A DNA stretch of 64,000 nucleotides. It comes from Cavia porcellus (taxonomy: Eukaryota > Chordata > Mammalia > Rodentia > Caviidae). The stretch lies in NCBI RefSeq assembly GCF_034190915.1, contig NW_026947507.1, forward strand, positions 28,386,001 to 28,450,000, read 5' to 3'. The notes beneath the pieces are model-generated. The model ran no database searches and was not told where the DNA came from. It worked only from the letters and a program-made list of their open reading frames with translations. The position numbers and the translations under genes are program-made. Shown here piece after piece: positions 11,936 through 24,055 of this stretch. How positions within the stretch are numbered: position 1 is the stretch's first letter; each line of letters starts with the position of its first letter.

Positions 11936-13140
11936 AGTTTCTTCTCTATTTTGATTAGAAATTAGTGTACATTAATAATATGCTGTATTGGAATATTTTT
12001 TTTTCTGTTGTGTTGAATCATTTTGGAGCTTTCAGTGGAATGTAAGTACCAGCACATGTTCTGGGAGAATTAGGAGGCTGAATTTCACATTTTCTATTAG
12101 ATCTGTTCAACATCTCAAGTAGGGTGCAAGCTTTGTCACATGGGTATTTGATTTGCTGTGGAAAAATGTAAACACACTCTTCTTTGTGTGAGGCAAAGCT
12201 GGGGTCGAAAGCTGGTAGGTGAGCCTGTTTTTACAGAGCTTCAAAGGACACTGACTCCTCTGAGGTCAGTCCATAGGGACTCACTGTTAAGTGATTGGTG
12301 ATAGTTAGCTTCATCCTGCATTCACCCCTTGACTCTGTTACAGTCTTGGAACATACAACTGTGTCATCAGTGGTATTGTACTTGTCATCTAAGATGACTA
12401 TATTACTGATAGCGGGAAACAGTAGAAAACAAAGCAAAAGATAAAAGAAAAATCCCGAGAAGTGAAGATTGGGTTAGCACCTCAGAATTTAGATTGTGGT
12501 TGGCTATGATGACCAAATAAGAATATTTTTATCACAAGCCCAGGAAATGCACATATTTTCTTAGCCTATCTTGAATATATAATCCTAGATAGCTGACTTT
12601 ATCATGTATCCAACTTTATGTATATTATACATAAGTATACTTGTATATGTCATATATACACTTACATATTATACATCTCCAGCTTTGTGGAGAACAAGTT
12701 CCTTCTCTGAGAGGTCACACTTCCAGGATAAGTTCTGGGCAGCTTTGCTCTTGCCTTCAAACAACTTTTCTTGATATGTTCTATATTCCAACAGCTCTGT
12801 CTTATTTTAGTTTTCTGCTCATGTTTTGAAAATATATTAATAATTTACATCCTTTTTATCTCGCTGAATATAACATGGAGGGAAATGGGAGGGCAGGTAG
12901 GGGAAAGGAAATGGGAAATAGAAATGGTTAAGGTTCAACACATGTGCATACCAGGTCTCCTGGGCCTTGATCTTGGGTTGCCTAGCCTTCATGCCTGGGA
13001 GAATTAAATATTTATTGTGTAAGCTACCCAACCTATGTGAACTGTGACAGCAGTTGGAAGTAATACATTTGAATAATTCCCACTTTGGCATTTTTTAATT
13101 ATTTCCCTTTATATTTATGACCATGTTCAAGTTTTCTCCA
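11936..13140. other. AT-rich DNA, nothing recognised
   Basis: No gene. The piece 12180-12440 is slightly GC-richer and has a 68-codon minus-strand frame without similarity. A purine-rich G/A stretch sits at 12890-12935. Confidence 0.45.
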
Positions 13141-13149
13141 TTATTAAAA

Positions 13150-13700
13150 GAAAAACAGGATCTTTTGATCTCACCTCCATGAGGTATGCCCCCGTTTCCT
13201 CCTTTTCTCTGGAGTTACTTCTCATCTATTTTGTAGTCCTCTCTTTTCATTTCCTTTGCAGCTCACAGAGTGCAGGCTTCCATTCCTGCCTTCAATGCTC
13301 TTTCCGAGGAGATGCAGTCTCGAGATTGTCAAATCTAATGACCCTTGACTTCCTGGGTGCCGTCTCACTTTACACTTTCTCTTTCTCAAAACATTAAACT
13401 TTATTGGTTTCCGTGTCATAATTATGTCAGAATTCGTCCTGTATTTTCCCATAATCTGCATTATAAATTCCTTTGTAAAATTTCCTCCTATCTAGTCTGT
13501 AAACATCTGTGTTCTGTGGAGTTCTGATTTTGTTCCAAAACTCTTTAATTTCTATCTTTTCATCTTGGAAGTTATTACTTCTTTTTGTAACTTTGTATAT
13601 CACTCAGATGCCCATAATCTCCCCAAACCAACATTTCTTGTCATCATCTCTACTATTATTGCAAAATCATACAGTCGGTTTCTTTTGAAAATGTCTCCGA
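13150..13700 (+). mobile_element. Possible old LINE-2-like fragment
   Basis: The words 'cattctgcc', 'acccttgacttcct' and especially 'catcatctctactattattgcaa' (13639-13661) resemble part of the L2 coding region, where 'ccatcatctctcacctggattattgcaa' is typical. The match is broken and no continuous reading frame survives; three short frames overlap here. It may equally be unique pyrimidine-rich DNA. Confidence 0.25.
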
Positions 13701-13818
13701 GCAATCTTACAGAGATGTAAGGGGTCTAAAATGAAAATAACTATTTCCTGTTCCAAACTTGCTTTTTATTCTGTAGTTTGTAGTTAAAGCCACTGTCATC
13801 TTACACAAAGAGAAGAGA

Positions 13819-14193
13819 TCAGCAATCGCTGGTTTTCAAAAAATCCTTTATCCTTGTGGTTTCGTTTCTTGAAATTCCATACCCAGTTTCGTTAGATGAA
13901 TATGAAGTGAAAAACATAAAGTGAAATCTCAGCCTGTGGAGATGATTTATCTTAGATCTCATGCTTAAATTCAGCAATCTTGGCTTGTTTCTTAGGTGCT
14001 TTTCTGTAATGTGATATGAATGAAGATTTGTGGAAGAATCACTGAGTCTTTGATTCTTTAAGTCCTTCCTCTTTATTTTATTACATTTACTAGAAAGTAT
14101 TTCTTCAGTTTCCTGCCTGAAAAGACTTATTTTTAGAGAATGAGAATGTAGTGGGTGAGAGTACATGACATCTGCAGCTTCAGGATACAGCAC
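13819..14193 (-). other. Unrecognised 124-codon open frame, probably chance
   Basis: This is the longest open frame here outside recognised repeats. The deduced peptide is rich in Ser, Lys, Arg, Leu and His and starts with Met. It has no signal peptide, membrane segment, zinc-binding pattern or repeat that I can see, and I do not recognise any family. There is no CpG-rich promoter and no convincing AATAAA downstream on the minus strand. A frame of this length can arise by chance in 64 kb read six ways, so I do not call a gene. Confidence 0.25.
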
Positions 14194-14719
14194 TTACAGA
14201 TGATTACTTGGCTCCCATTCCATCATGGTAATCATCCCCTTACCTAAACTTGGTGGCTCTCCTCTATCCCCATTCACAGTCCCTCTGTGTAATTCTATTT
14301 TTAGTGAATAAATCACACTTCTCCAGAGTTGGAAAAGTTATCAGTGATCTAGAGATCTAAATTGGTCTTAAGCAGATTTAGTCTATTTTTTATTTTAACA
14401 ATCTCTTTATCCCAACTTCCAAATGTACTTGATATTGCTTATTATTGAGATACTTACAGATTTTGAATTCTAAAAGATCTTACGTTTGCCTTTGTATTCT
14501 GTGTGCCTTTGACTCTCCATTTTTAAGAATTTGTTACCATGTCTCATACTCATTCTTCCAATCTCTGAAAATAAAACATGACAAAAATCTATTATCATAA
14601 TATGTATAAAGCTTGGGAGTAATTATAAATATATATAAAATAAGTGTGTTCTTAGATGTCACATGTACTTTACATATTTTATTTCATTTCAGTCATAATA
14701 TTTATTCGAGAAGAATGCT

Positions 14720-14832
14720 ATTATCAACCTATTTTGCAAAGAAGAAAACAAGCAGGGAAAGATGAGCTAACATGCCCTACTTTTTATTCTCCGTACATGG
14801 TAGAATGCAAATTCAAACCCCAGAGTCTGTAC
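14720..14832 (-). mobile_element. MIR SINE, reverse
   Basis: The plus strand reads like a reversed MIR: 'cctattttgcaaagaagaaaac' (consensus 'cccattttacagatgaggaaac'), then 'gggaaagatgagctaacatgcc' and 'atggtagaatgcaaattcaaaccccagagtctgtacc', parallel to 'tggcagagctgggattcaaacccaggtctgt'. Confidence 0.7.
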
Positions 14833-16920
14833 CATCTCTTATTTATCTCTGTTTTTCAACTTCATCAAATTTTCTTACTGTGAAAGGAGGAACTTGAGTC
14901 ATATATCAGGATATTAAGTCATTCTGACTCCTAACATCATAGTCTGTAGTTACTGTGGTAGAAGCTGACAGGTGCATTTGAAATATGAAAAGAAAAGAAA
15001 TATTCTTCATTATTTATTGAAGTATAAGTGGATCAGGTTATAAATAAATAAGCTTATATGATAGATAGGCTTTGTTAATAGTTTTTAATTTTACAGTACA
15101 GTTTAGTGTAGAAGACCAAGAAGACAGCTCTCCTTGAAAGCAAAACTATTACCTCCGCATTATTTAAACCAAGCCCAATCTGCATGTACTGATATTTTAG
15201 AGCTGGCTATATTACCTCCTTCTCCCTTCAGTTGGCTCTAAGCAATGTGAAGAAGACCAGCTAAAGTGCTGGTGTGTGATCCTTAAGGCCAAGCATGTTT
15301 CCTTTTTCTTCTCATCATGCATCACATAAATGGTTTACCACAGTGGGATGGCAAGCTATATAGTGCCTGGAATGTCAGTTGTATATAACTTCAAAATAAG
15401 AGGCTATGACTTCCGTGGGCACAAAATTTTACAAATCAGAAACTGAAACAATAGCCTCCTATTCCTTTCTATGCTACCTCAGTGGAGTTATGCAGGTTGG
15501 CCTTTCTGCATCCTGTTCTCCCGCATTTTGCATAGGTGCCTTTTATCCACTCCGCTAGCTCAGTTGACATTTTTCATGTAATTCCTGCCATATTTACCTT
15601 GAACCACCACCTTCTTAGCAAGATAATAAAATATATATAAGGCTTTGGATCAAAGCCTTTGTTCTGTGTATCCTTACCTAGACCATTCTCAAGACCCCTT
15701 GGCTTCCCGTAACTTGAACTATGCTTTAGTGTCTTTATTCTTGCCATAAATTGCTTTGGAGGTAGTAGATTGGAATTAACTTGCTGGGATCCAATAACAT
15801 TTCAATGGGATTACAAATATAAACTTCTGGGCCATGAGGAGGACGGATAAGGGATTACAATATTATAAGGAGTTACTATTGTGATTACAATATTGAGTTT
15901 GCAATAGTGTAAACATTAGAATTTTGTTACACGCATAGGTTACAAATTCTCTGTCAGTTACCTACAAAAGGTTACAATTCTCTGCCAGTTACCTACTATA
16001 ATTACTCACTCTTGGAAGAAAAATCTACTTTAATGATTAATGGCAAGCTATGGATTATTGTCAGTGCTACCCAGCTAAGAGCACGATAAGACTGATTACG
16101 TATCAACTACTTTTATCAAGATTTATGCATATAAAATTTTACAGTAAAGTTAGTCTTCCAGAATATGTACAACTGTCACCAACAATACGTTCCTGCAGAT
16201 ATTATCTTCAGTGGAATTGATGGAGAATATATACTAATTCAGCATTATGCAGGCTGTGTTCAGCTCCAATCAACTGAAAACCAGCCTCAAGTGTAAGACT
16301 GAGTTTATTCCTAACTTTACAGAAAGAAATCAAAGACATGAACACTTAATTTGGTTAATTCAGCTACTTACATATGTGACCGAGAAGATCTTTCTACTTC
16401 TACATTTGCCTTTTCATGTTTGACAAGACCATAGAATAGAGTACAGTGAGACTGGAAACAAGAAACAGGTCAGGCATTGTATCCATGTATGGCAAATATC
16501 AGGGGTGTAAAGGAGAATGTATATTTTTGTATGCCTTGGAAAAGCAAAAACAGAAAAACAGCATAGAATCTGGGTATATAGAAATAATGGGTTGCAATGG
16601 ACTTCTTGTAAAATACAATTTGGTTACATGAATGTAATTACCGTGATGAACTTGAAGTAACTATCAGGTAAAGGAAGGCTGTGTACTATAATGGAGATAT
16701 ACTTTGAATCCTCTTTTGACATTGAAATGAAACGATATTGTTGAAATCTGTAGAGATCTATAGAATTACTGAAAGTTTTGCAAATAATATACTTGTGGTT
16801 CTATGGACAATTACTGATTGCATGATAAAAATCAAGTTGATCATTTTGCTTTGGAAAAATTATAGCCCCCTGTTCAATGCTACATTTGTAGTGAAATAAA
16901 GCCGATTTTGTCACAACTAA
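14833..16920. other. Unassigned DNA; possible LTR end near 15.4-15.75 kb
   Basis: No gene. At 15624-15660 an AATAAA, a TATATATAAGG and a 7-bp stem hairpin (ggctttg/caaagcc) follow one another, which could be the end of an old LTR, but no internal retroviral sequence or terminal TG/CA was found. A 31-bp tandem duplication lies at 15938-15999. Confidence 0.35.
15938..15999. repeat. 31-bp tandem duplication (2 copies)
   Basis: 'ggttacaaattctctgtcag' starting at 15938 recurs as 'ggttacaattctctgccag' from 15970, each followed by 'ttacctac'. Only about three differences separate the copies, so the duplication is fairly recent compared with surrounding old repeats. Confidence 0.85.
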
Positions 16921-16921
16921 C

Positions 16922-17083
16922 TGTTCTCTCTTTCTCTGTCTCTCTCTTTCTCTGTCTTTCTGTCTCTGTCTCTTTCTGTCTGTCTCTCTCTATATAGATA
17001 TCTCTCTATAGACATAGATATATATAGATATCTATATCTATATCTATATATCTGTATCCATATATCTATATCTATGTCTATCC
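16922..17083. repeat. Compound microsatellite: (TC)n, (TG/TC)n, then (TATC)n/(ATAG)n
   Basis: A pyrimidine-rich TCTC/TGTC part (16922-16990) passes into TATATAGATATC-type repeats (16991-17083). The second half contains many short inverted repeats because TATC and GATA words both occur. Confidence 0.93.
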
Positions 17084-19060
17084 ATTACACTAGGTCAAAT
17101 AATTTCTCCTACATACTGATATAGGTATTAGAGTGGCTATGATTTCAAATCTATTGTTTTACTACACAACCTCCTGTGTTCCCAATCAGAACAATACAGT
17201 TATCACAGAAATTGAAAACATTTTGACAAGCATATTTAAGATGTTTTGTTTTCTTTCTGTTTTCAGAACAGTTTATGTGTTCATATGAATTAGCTGAGTG
17301 AATACTGTTCAGGGACAGAGGAGTAAAATCTAAGCGCCTTCCGAAAAACTGCTTAATGCAATAGTGTTTGCAAATTTACATAGTCAGCTTTTTATCTGTC
17401 TTCTGACATGATTTTAAATCAAGCTCTGGATTGATGATATTACTCTGCAGTTTTACAAATGAAGCATAGATTCAAGTTTAGTACTTCTAAAATTCCTTTA
17501 TCTTTCAGAGAAAAATTCCTAGTGGTGAGATCTTTTCTCAAAGTGATCTCAGGTGAACTTTCACCACTCTTATCTTCCAACAGATTTTTTTCCAGCAAGA
17601 GTGTTTAAAATCTTAGTTGATAAAAATTTCTCAAAATAATTCAATTATAATAATTGAAAATTATATGATGTATTTGCATGAATTTATTCTATTTATTTTT
17701 GCTTCTCATCAAATAGTTCTATAAAATCTTTGACAAGTATTTAAGTTGAAAATGTCTGCTAGTGTGTTTCCTCTTATCCACTTTTGCATTTTTTCTTTGT
17801 TAAAAGAAAAATAACATTTTCATATCCATTTTCCAAGGTGACTGACTTTTTCCTCAAAACAATTTCTTTATAATAGGATTGCATGTAGCAAGGAGCTTTT
17901 TTTCTCTCAATCATATGTGTTCTTGACATTATCCAATGAACACTTTTATTCATTAGGTACACAGGCATTTTGCCTCTAGTTTTGTAGTAGGCAGGACAAT
18001 TAACTGAGTCATCCTGGGCTGTGACAGTGAAAACAGATTTTCCTTCTTCCACTGAAGTGATGTTATGAAATGGAGAGGCTGGAAGAAAAGATGACAGTGA
18101 CCTTGGATCTATGCTCAATTACCTGCAAAAACCCCAAATGGTTTGCACTCCACAAGAATTCACTGAGCAGTGCATCATTAAACTTTGATTTTGTGTTAGA
18201 ATAAAACAACTTGGCTTATCATCCCCAGCTTTCACATTCACATACATTTTAGATGGGACAGTAAGTATACTGATGTATCTAGGTTCAAAACATGGCGAAA
18301 TATCACCTATTCGCTGGGCTTTTGAGTGGAAGCACCTTAGACGAGTGAACTCTAAAGAGAGTGATGAATACTGCCCAAGATTATAATTACTTGTGGTTAA
18401 ACCTGATTAACAAAATCTTCCATTGATGAAAATGGCAATTTATTCTATTCCTTTAAAGCATTTTTGATACAATGATAGAAGAAGGAATTATTTTTCCTCT
18501 AATGTGTCATGTTTCAAAGTTATATTTTTAAAACTTTCCAATCTTTAGTATATTTGAATGCTGTGGGGTATTATAATTTAAAACAGGGCAAATCCTTCAT
18601 AGGGATTTTAGTCCTTAAAGATAGAATGATACACTGAATTGGCTTCATGGTTCTCATCTTTAGGAAAAGTTAAAACAACCGCTAAGAATTAAATATATAC
18701 ATAAATTGATACCTTGGTTCATGACCTTAATTCATAACCCGGTTCTAGGTAAGAAGACAGCATTCCTGTTTGTGCAGGGAAGATCCCTGAAGTCACGTTT
18801 CTCACCCCTGCATAGTTCGGGAAGGGAAGCAAAATTTTGCCAGAAGCAAGCAGAAGCATCAGTGATCTGAAGTACAACTACATACATATTCAAAACAACA
18901 GAGACATCTTAAATATATTTCCTTGGGTTTGAGTAGAAAGTCAAGATTAGTGTTGGGCTCACTTCTTAAATTAATACACTATAAGTGTACAGCATGAATA
19001 CATTCAAGGTGGGTAGTTGTTATATGTATGTGGCACATCTTAATTCTTAATGTAGAAACA
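17084..19060. other. AT-rich DNA, nothing recognised
   Basis: It contains a 114-codon minus-strand open frame (17774-18118) with no recognised similarity and no promoter. No repeat family was recognised. Confidence 0.45.
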
Positions 19061-19066
19061 GTTGAA

Positions 19067-19166
19067 AGGATTGGGGATTTAGCTCAGTGACACAGTGCCT
19101 GCTTGGCAAGACGAGTTCTTGAGTTTAATTCCTGGTAACCTCCTCCCTGTGAGGGGAAAAAAATAA
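19067..19166 (+). mobile_element. ID SINE (tRNA-derived), diverged
   Basis: It starts 'gattggggatttagctcagtg' (box A) and continues 'gcctgcttggcaag' and 'gagttcttgagtttaattcc' (diverged box B), then a short A-rich end. The order matches the ID elements at 22572 and 38818. It has more substitutions, so it is probably older. No clear target-site duplication. Confidence 0.85.
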
Positions 19167-20298
19167 TTAAAGGAACGTAAGCAACAATAGAGTAGCATAT
19201 TTTAAGTAACAGTCAATCTGATTTGTGAATACCTCTGAATAAACTTTGAAATAGAGTATTTTAACTTCAAGAAATAAATTAATGTTTGTGATGCATAAAT
19301 AAAACCAGCAAGAATTATTTATGTGAAAATCCTGTTTATTAATGTGTAATATAAATAATTACCCAATTAATTTTCACATTATTAAAATTGCAATGAAATA
19401 GAATAAAATACGAAATGGAGATTAAACTTAGAAATTTTATCTCTCAATACCTGAACTCCTTCTCATAGCAAAATTAAACACAAGATACACAACTCTTCCA
19501 AGCATATAAAGTAAAGCAAAATAAATACAGTGTGTGCCCACATCTGATCTTTATTTTGACAGCTATTTTTTGAACAATGGAAAATTCTTTGAAATTTATA
19601 AGCTAGTTTCCTATTCAGTACATCTGGGATTGGACCTGTTTATAATATTGTATTTTACAGTTCTGTTGTAACTCATTATCATGACTAAAATTTCTAATGG
19701 ATTTTATGCTTCTTTTCAAGAAATTACCAGGTATACCTTGTAAATATATAAATATATTGCTTGAAGTCTTTAGCAGCCAATTTTTTATAATACTAATTTT
19801 ACATAAATGAAAGTGATGTCTAATTATAGATTGTTGGAAAAAAATGTTTAGGTTAAGTACAAAACTATTTAACTTAAATTCAGATTTTTTGGGGGCATTT
19901 CACAGAATTCTTACCAGGTCAAAATACTGGCAATGTGTATCAACCATCCAAAATTCTGAGGCATAATAGTGTATTAAATTATTTGAAATACATACTTTTA
20001 TATTACTGAGCAAGTGTATAGATAGATAACAATGAAATTAATCTAATACTTAAATTTATTTTGATTTATTCTTGATCCTTTAATTGTTAATGCTGAGAGA
20101 TCACTAAAATATCTCTCATGATAGAAAGATTCCACATAATCACTGTAGACGCCCAAAGGAGATGAACCAAACAAATAAAATCCTTACTACTTGAGGATAA
20201 GAAATCTCAGTACAATATATTCAACTCTGAATAATAAATCCTGACCTGTGCAATTTCTAAACTGACATTTTATCTCTTCACATTATGGCAACTTTCTC
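19167..20298. other. AT-rich DNA with a hAT-like repeat fragment
   Basis: Apart from the fragment annotated at 19605-19705, only AT-rich unassigned sequence is present. Confidence 0.45.
19605..19705. mobile_element. hAT-like DNA transposon fragment, copy 1
   Basis: The words 'tttcctattcagtacatctggg' followed by 'ttggacctg' match 'tttcctattcaatacatctggg'/'ttggacatg' at 20908. They also resemble the 'actgaatcagaatctctgggggtgg' part of old nonautonomous Charlie-type elements. Only part of the element survives. Confidence 0.45.
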
Positions 20299-20309
20299 TT
20301 TCTTCCTTC

Positions 20310-20372
<63 letters not shown>
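20299..20372. repeat. (TTTC)n microsatellite
   Basis: About 17 near-perfect tetranucleotide units preceded by TTCC variants. It is pure pyrimidine on the plus strand. Confidence 0.96.
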
Positions 20373-20553
20373 AACCTAGGTTCTTTTATAGTGAAATAGA
20401 GTCGTCTTAATTTATGTATTCTCAGCTCTGTAAGTATATTAGTTGAATATAAGTTTTATGAGTCTACTGGGTATTCTGTATTTTAGCTATCATATTTATA
20501 AAAGACCATTCTACTTAGAATGACATATAAAGGAAGAAGTGTTGAATTTGGTG

Positions 20554-20554
<1 letters not shown>

Positions 20555-20593
<39 letters not shown>
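20555..20593. repeat. (CA)n microsatellite
   Basis: About 19 uninterrupted CA units. Confidence 0.97.
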
Positions 20594-20595
<2 letters not shown>

Positions 20596-20899
20596 AAATA
20601 ACTTGCATTACAGTGGAGTACACTGGAGGTTTATAAAGAAGAGAGTTTTCTCAAGTGACTACATGGAACTGGATGGAATGATGAGACAGAACCCTGGAAC
20701 AAGTGGTTGTTACTTAGGCACAGATGATACAAAGGGAGAGCAGAGGACTGCACTGTGTTCTCAGCTGGATTAACCAGGGCAGCTTTTAGAGAATGCCCAC
20801 TTGACCCTTAATTTAGTGTCCTCTGCTTAGCAGCTGTTTTGTACACCGGGGTCTCCATCAGACTATTGTGCTGTGAGATGCAGTGTTCTATAACCTACC

Positions 20900-21018
20900 T
20901 TTAGTTTCCTATTCAATACATCTGGGTTTGGACATGAGAATTTACATTTCTAACATTTTACTCATGATGCTCTTTGAGTTTGCCATGTCTCAAAACATGA
21001 TATTGAGAACCACTAGTA
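20900..21018. mobile_element. hAT-Charlie-type nonautonomous element fragment, copy 2
   Basis: The sequence 'catctgggtttggacatgag', 'aatttacatttctaaca', 'atgatgctctttgagtttg' and the end 'atattgagaaccact' follows the order of MER5-like hAT elements, whose terminal inverted repeat reads 'cagtggttctcaa' in reverse. The end at 21004-21017 supplies this terminus. The family name is uncertain, the class more secure. Confidence 0.55.
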
Positions 21019-22556
21019 TGTGGTTCTCACTCTTAGACTTACATTCTTAGATATCTCTTGATGTTTTTGTGTTTAGGGGATAGTAAAAGACACCCATGAA
21101 ACACAGATCATCCTCTTGGTCATCATTAATCATGAGTATTTCTAATCCTTCAGTTTGATAAGGTTGGAAATTGCTGTGATACCCACAGCAATCCAGAAAA
21201 GACCAGTCAACACCCTAGAGTTCTCCATTCAGGATGGGCCAGGAGGAAGACAAATAAATGTCATGGACCAGATACTCTGGGTAGATCTGAGAAAAGAGGA
21301 CATTTAAGTATGCAAGTAGTTTTTCATGGACAGTGATAGCTAGAAGGAGAACAAGGTCTAAATGTAAATGAGCTATAGAAACATGTTTAAGAACCAGTGA
21401 GATGAATATCAAGAGGTTGAAATGCACTACTTTTTAAGTGAATGTGGAGGCAAATTGTACAACAAAACAAGTTGGTCCAGTTAGGTGAAGGGTTAAAAGT
21501 CTAAATGTGCCAATAAGGGAAATAATTTGAGTAGAATTTTGGGAAAGCAGCACTAGTAGAACTGAGATGATTTGGGGCCTAAAAGTAAATTACAAAAATG
21601 CAGAAGGAGCTTTTCAAAGGGCTCCAGTGTGCAGGGCAAAGTTATTTTAGAAAGTGAAAAGGTCCAACATCCAGAGCATTGAGAGAGTTATTACATGGGG
21701 AACACTCTTTCAAATATCTTTCCTGAGATCATTGTCGTGGATATATAGTAATTCATTGTAATGATTTCACTTTACCTGTGCTATAAGAAGAAATTAAAAT
21801 TTGAAGAAAATTAGGGTTCTTATTTTCCAACATTATTCAAGGAATTTCTATTTATCATCAATATTTTTGTATCTTATTTTTTACTTTTATTAATCATGTT
21901 TGCAGTACAAAACGAACACATTCACTGTTTAGGATTGGTACATGCATGTAGTATATATTATTTCCATTCTTTCCCTGCCCTTCATTTTTTTCTGCATCAG
22001 ATTCATGTATTTATCTTGGGTATACTTGTATTAAGTAATTGGTCAACAGCTAAGAAATTATCCAAAAATATTTTCCTGTCTTTTACATGACATGTTTTAT
22101 TTATTTTTTTAATAATAGAATGAAGCAGTCTTGGTAATACCACTAAGTACAGGTCAGATCATTTTGATTCAATTGTATTTGTGCGAAATTTTGATAAAGC
22201 AAATTAGTTTCTTCTGACACATCCCAAGACAAAGAAAACTGCTAGTGCTTTATGTTTTATAAAATCTGAAGTCTTTATAATATATTGCATTTTATGCCAT
22301 ATTTTTAATAAGGAAAAAATGAAATTGTCTTTTCAACTATGTGACTATTCTATGGTTCATGGTGGTAACAAATATCCAAAGCTACAATGTATCCTGCGTG
22401 TACCTTTTAGAAGAAGGATAAAATTTCAGAAAAAGAGAGGAGAATGTGTAAGTACTGTCATAGAGAATATACATTTGTTTTTCTTTTAAAATACTGTGAG
22501 ACTATGAGGTTGGATGAATCAAAGGCTGAGAAAGAACCAGACTGAGGACACAAGTT
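21019..22556. other. AT-rich DNA, nothing certain
   Basis: No gene. A weak reversed-MIR flavour near 21755-21815 is too short to call. Frames are under 75 codons. Confidence 0.45.
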
Positions 22557-22692
22557 AAAAGTAAAGGTCTCGGGCCTGGGGGTTTAGCTCAGCGGCATAA
22601 GCACCTGCCTTGCAAGCAGGAGGTCGTGAGTTCGATCCCCAGTACTGATAAAAATGAAAAAGACAAAAAAAAAAAAAAAAAGTAAAGGTCTC
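22557..22692 (+). mobile_element. ID SINE with perfect 15-bp target-site duplication
   Basis: The body, 22572-22650, shows an intact RNA polymerase III promoter: box A 'tttagctcagcggcataag' and box B 'gagttcgatcc', with a 'ccttgcaagcaggagg' anticodon-arm region, all typical of the tRNA-Ala-related ID family. An A-rich tail (to about 22681) follows. Identical 15-bp repeats (22557-22571 and 22678-22692) flank it. Low divergence and an intact duplication mark this as the youngest-looking insertion in the window. Confidence 0.95.
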
Positions 22693-23660
22693 TAACTAAG
22701 TTGTAGATTTGTTGACATATCTTAGGTGTCCAAAATTGCATTTGAGATAACATAGGGAGATAGTGTGTGGATCTATTGTTGCTTGTTGTTTGCCAATATC
22801 ATATATACTTAAACTAGGTATTTAGTAGCTGAGAATGAGCCTATATCCGACTTCTTTGTTGTGGTTAGGTGTGTTCTGTGACTAAGCTGTTTTCAGTGGG
22901 ATCTCAGTAGAAAAAGGCTGCATACTAGAAAAGAGAAACAGCCATGCCCTTCATTTTCAGTTCCCTTTCAACTGTAAATCAGGAGTAATAAGCTGAACAG
23001 CATCTTAGATGATGAAAGGAAGCCAAAGTATTGAGAATGACAGAGCATGAGGTTAGATCCAGTGCCAGTCATAAACACTGTCAAGCTTAAGTGTAACTTC
23101 TGCACTGCCTGAAGAATATCCCATGTGAAAACGTATTTGCTTTATTATAAGAATCAGATTTATTGGCTTTTTACAGTAGATCATACTCTAAAACCCTTGT
23201 CAAAATTTCTCATCACTTCACTGAATGAGTATCTGTGTAGTGTTAGAGTATATACCTGGGACTTTTTTTGATTCTAGCAATAGTAAATATCACTCTCAAT
23301 ATCCCTCCTATCATGGAGCTTGTATTTTAACAGAAGAGTTAGCTAATGAAAATATAGATAAGTAAAAATATATCATTTGTTATGTTAGTAATATAGATAA
23401 GATATAGTAAGACAGGATAGTACGTGAAAATTGAATTTGAAGATGATATACCCAGAAAAGACCTAATTAAGAACAATTTTAGAACTAACTCTTGAAACAA
23501 TGAATGAAGAAACCAGGGAAAGGATTTCAAACAAAGAAAGTGTATGAGGCTGACTAGTACCTGTCTGTCAGCTGGTACAGCAAGGAAATATAATTGCAGT
23601 TGAGTTAAGGAGAGAGAATTGTAAGGGGAGAGTCTGGATTAACGGAGAAGCTGTGTATTG
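22693..23660. other. AT-rich DNA, nothing recognised
   Basis: No repeat family, no CpG cluster and no frame longer than about 63 codons. Confidence 0.45.
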
Positions 23661-23664
23661 TAAG

Positions 23665-24055
23665 TCATGGCCTTTGGTACTTTTCTGTCATTGCTGAAGC
23701 AACATACCTGACAACCAAGTTTAAAGGAGGAATGGTTTACTGAACTCACGGTTGGTAGAGGTTTCGGGCCATGTCAGCTGGCTCTGGGAAGGGTGGCACA
23801 CGGCAGAGATGCAGGAGTTCATGGTGGCAGAAGATGCCAAAAGCCACAAGAGCAAACAAGAGAGGAGAAAGCCTCTTTTCGTCCTTTATATTGCATGCAG
23901 GCCACCAGCCCTAGGAAGGTGCACAGCTCACACCCCCATTTCCAACACTGGACAGTGAACCAGTCAGAAGCTCTATGTTCAGCTCCCTCCAAAAAGCCTC
24001 ACATCTTATGATTGCATGAAGCTTTTGGAGGACATCCAGACACAAGTAATAACAG
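23665..24055 (-). mobile_element. MaLR-type solo LTR, reverse
   Basis: On the plus strand it follows reversed MaLR LTRs: 'tgtcattgctgaagcaacatacctgacaa', 'ttaaaggaggaatggtttactgaactcacgg', 'ggttggtagaggtttcgg', 'gttcatggtggcag', 'ccaccagccctaggaagg' and 'cttttggaggacatccagac'. This parallels the R/U5-to-U3 order of the MLT1/MST group read backwards. No internal sequence is attached. Two overlapping plus-strand frames over it are non-genic. Confidence 0.78.

Noticed and set aside
17774..18118. 114-codon minus frame as a gene
   Set aside because: No domain, promoter or family likeness; length is compatible with chance.
21755..21815. Reversed MIR
   Set aside because: Too short and diverged to separate from chance.
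22572..22650. Possible tRNA gene
   Set aside because: Boxes A and B are present, but the A tail, target duplication and further copies show an ID SINE, not a tRNA.
23752..24011. Two overlapping plus frames of 68 and 72 codons
   Set aside because: Both lie inside the reversed MaLR LTR.
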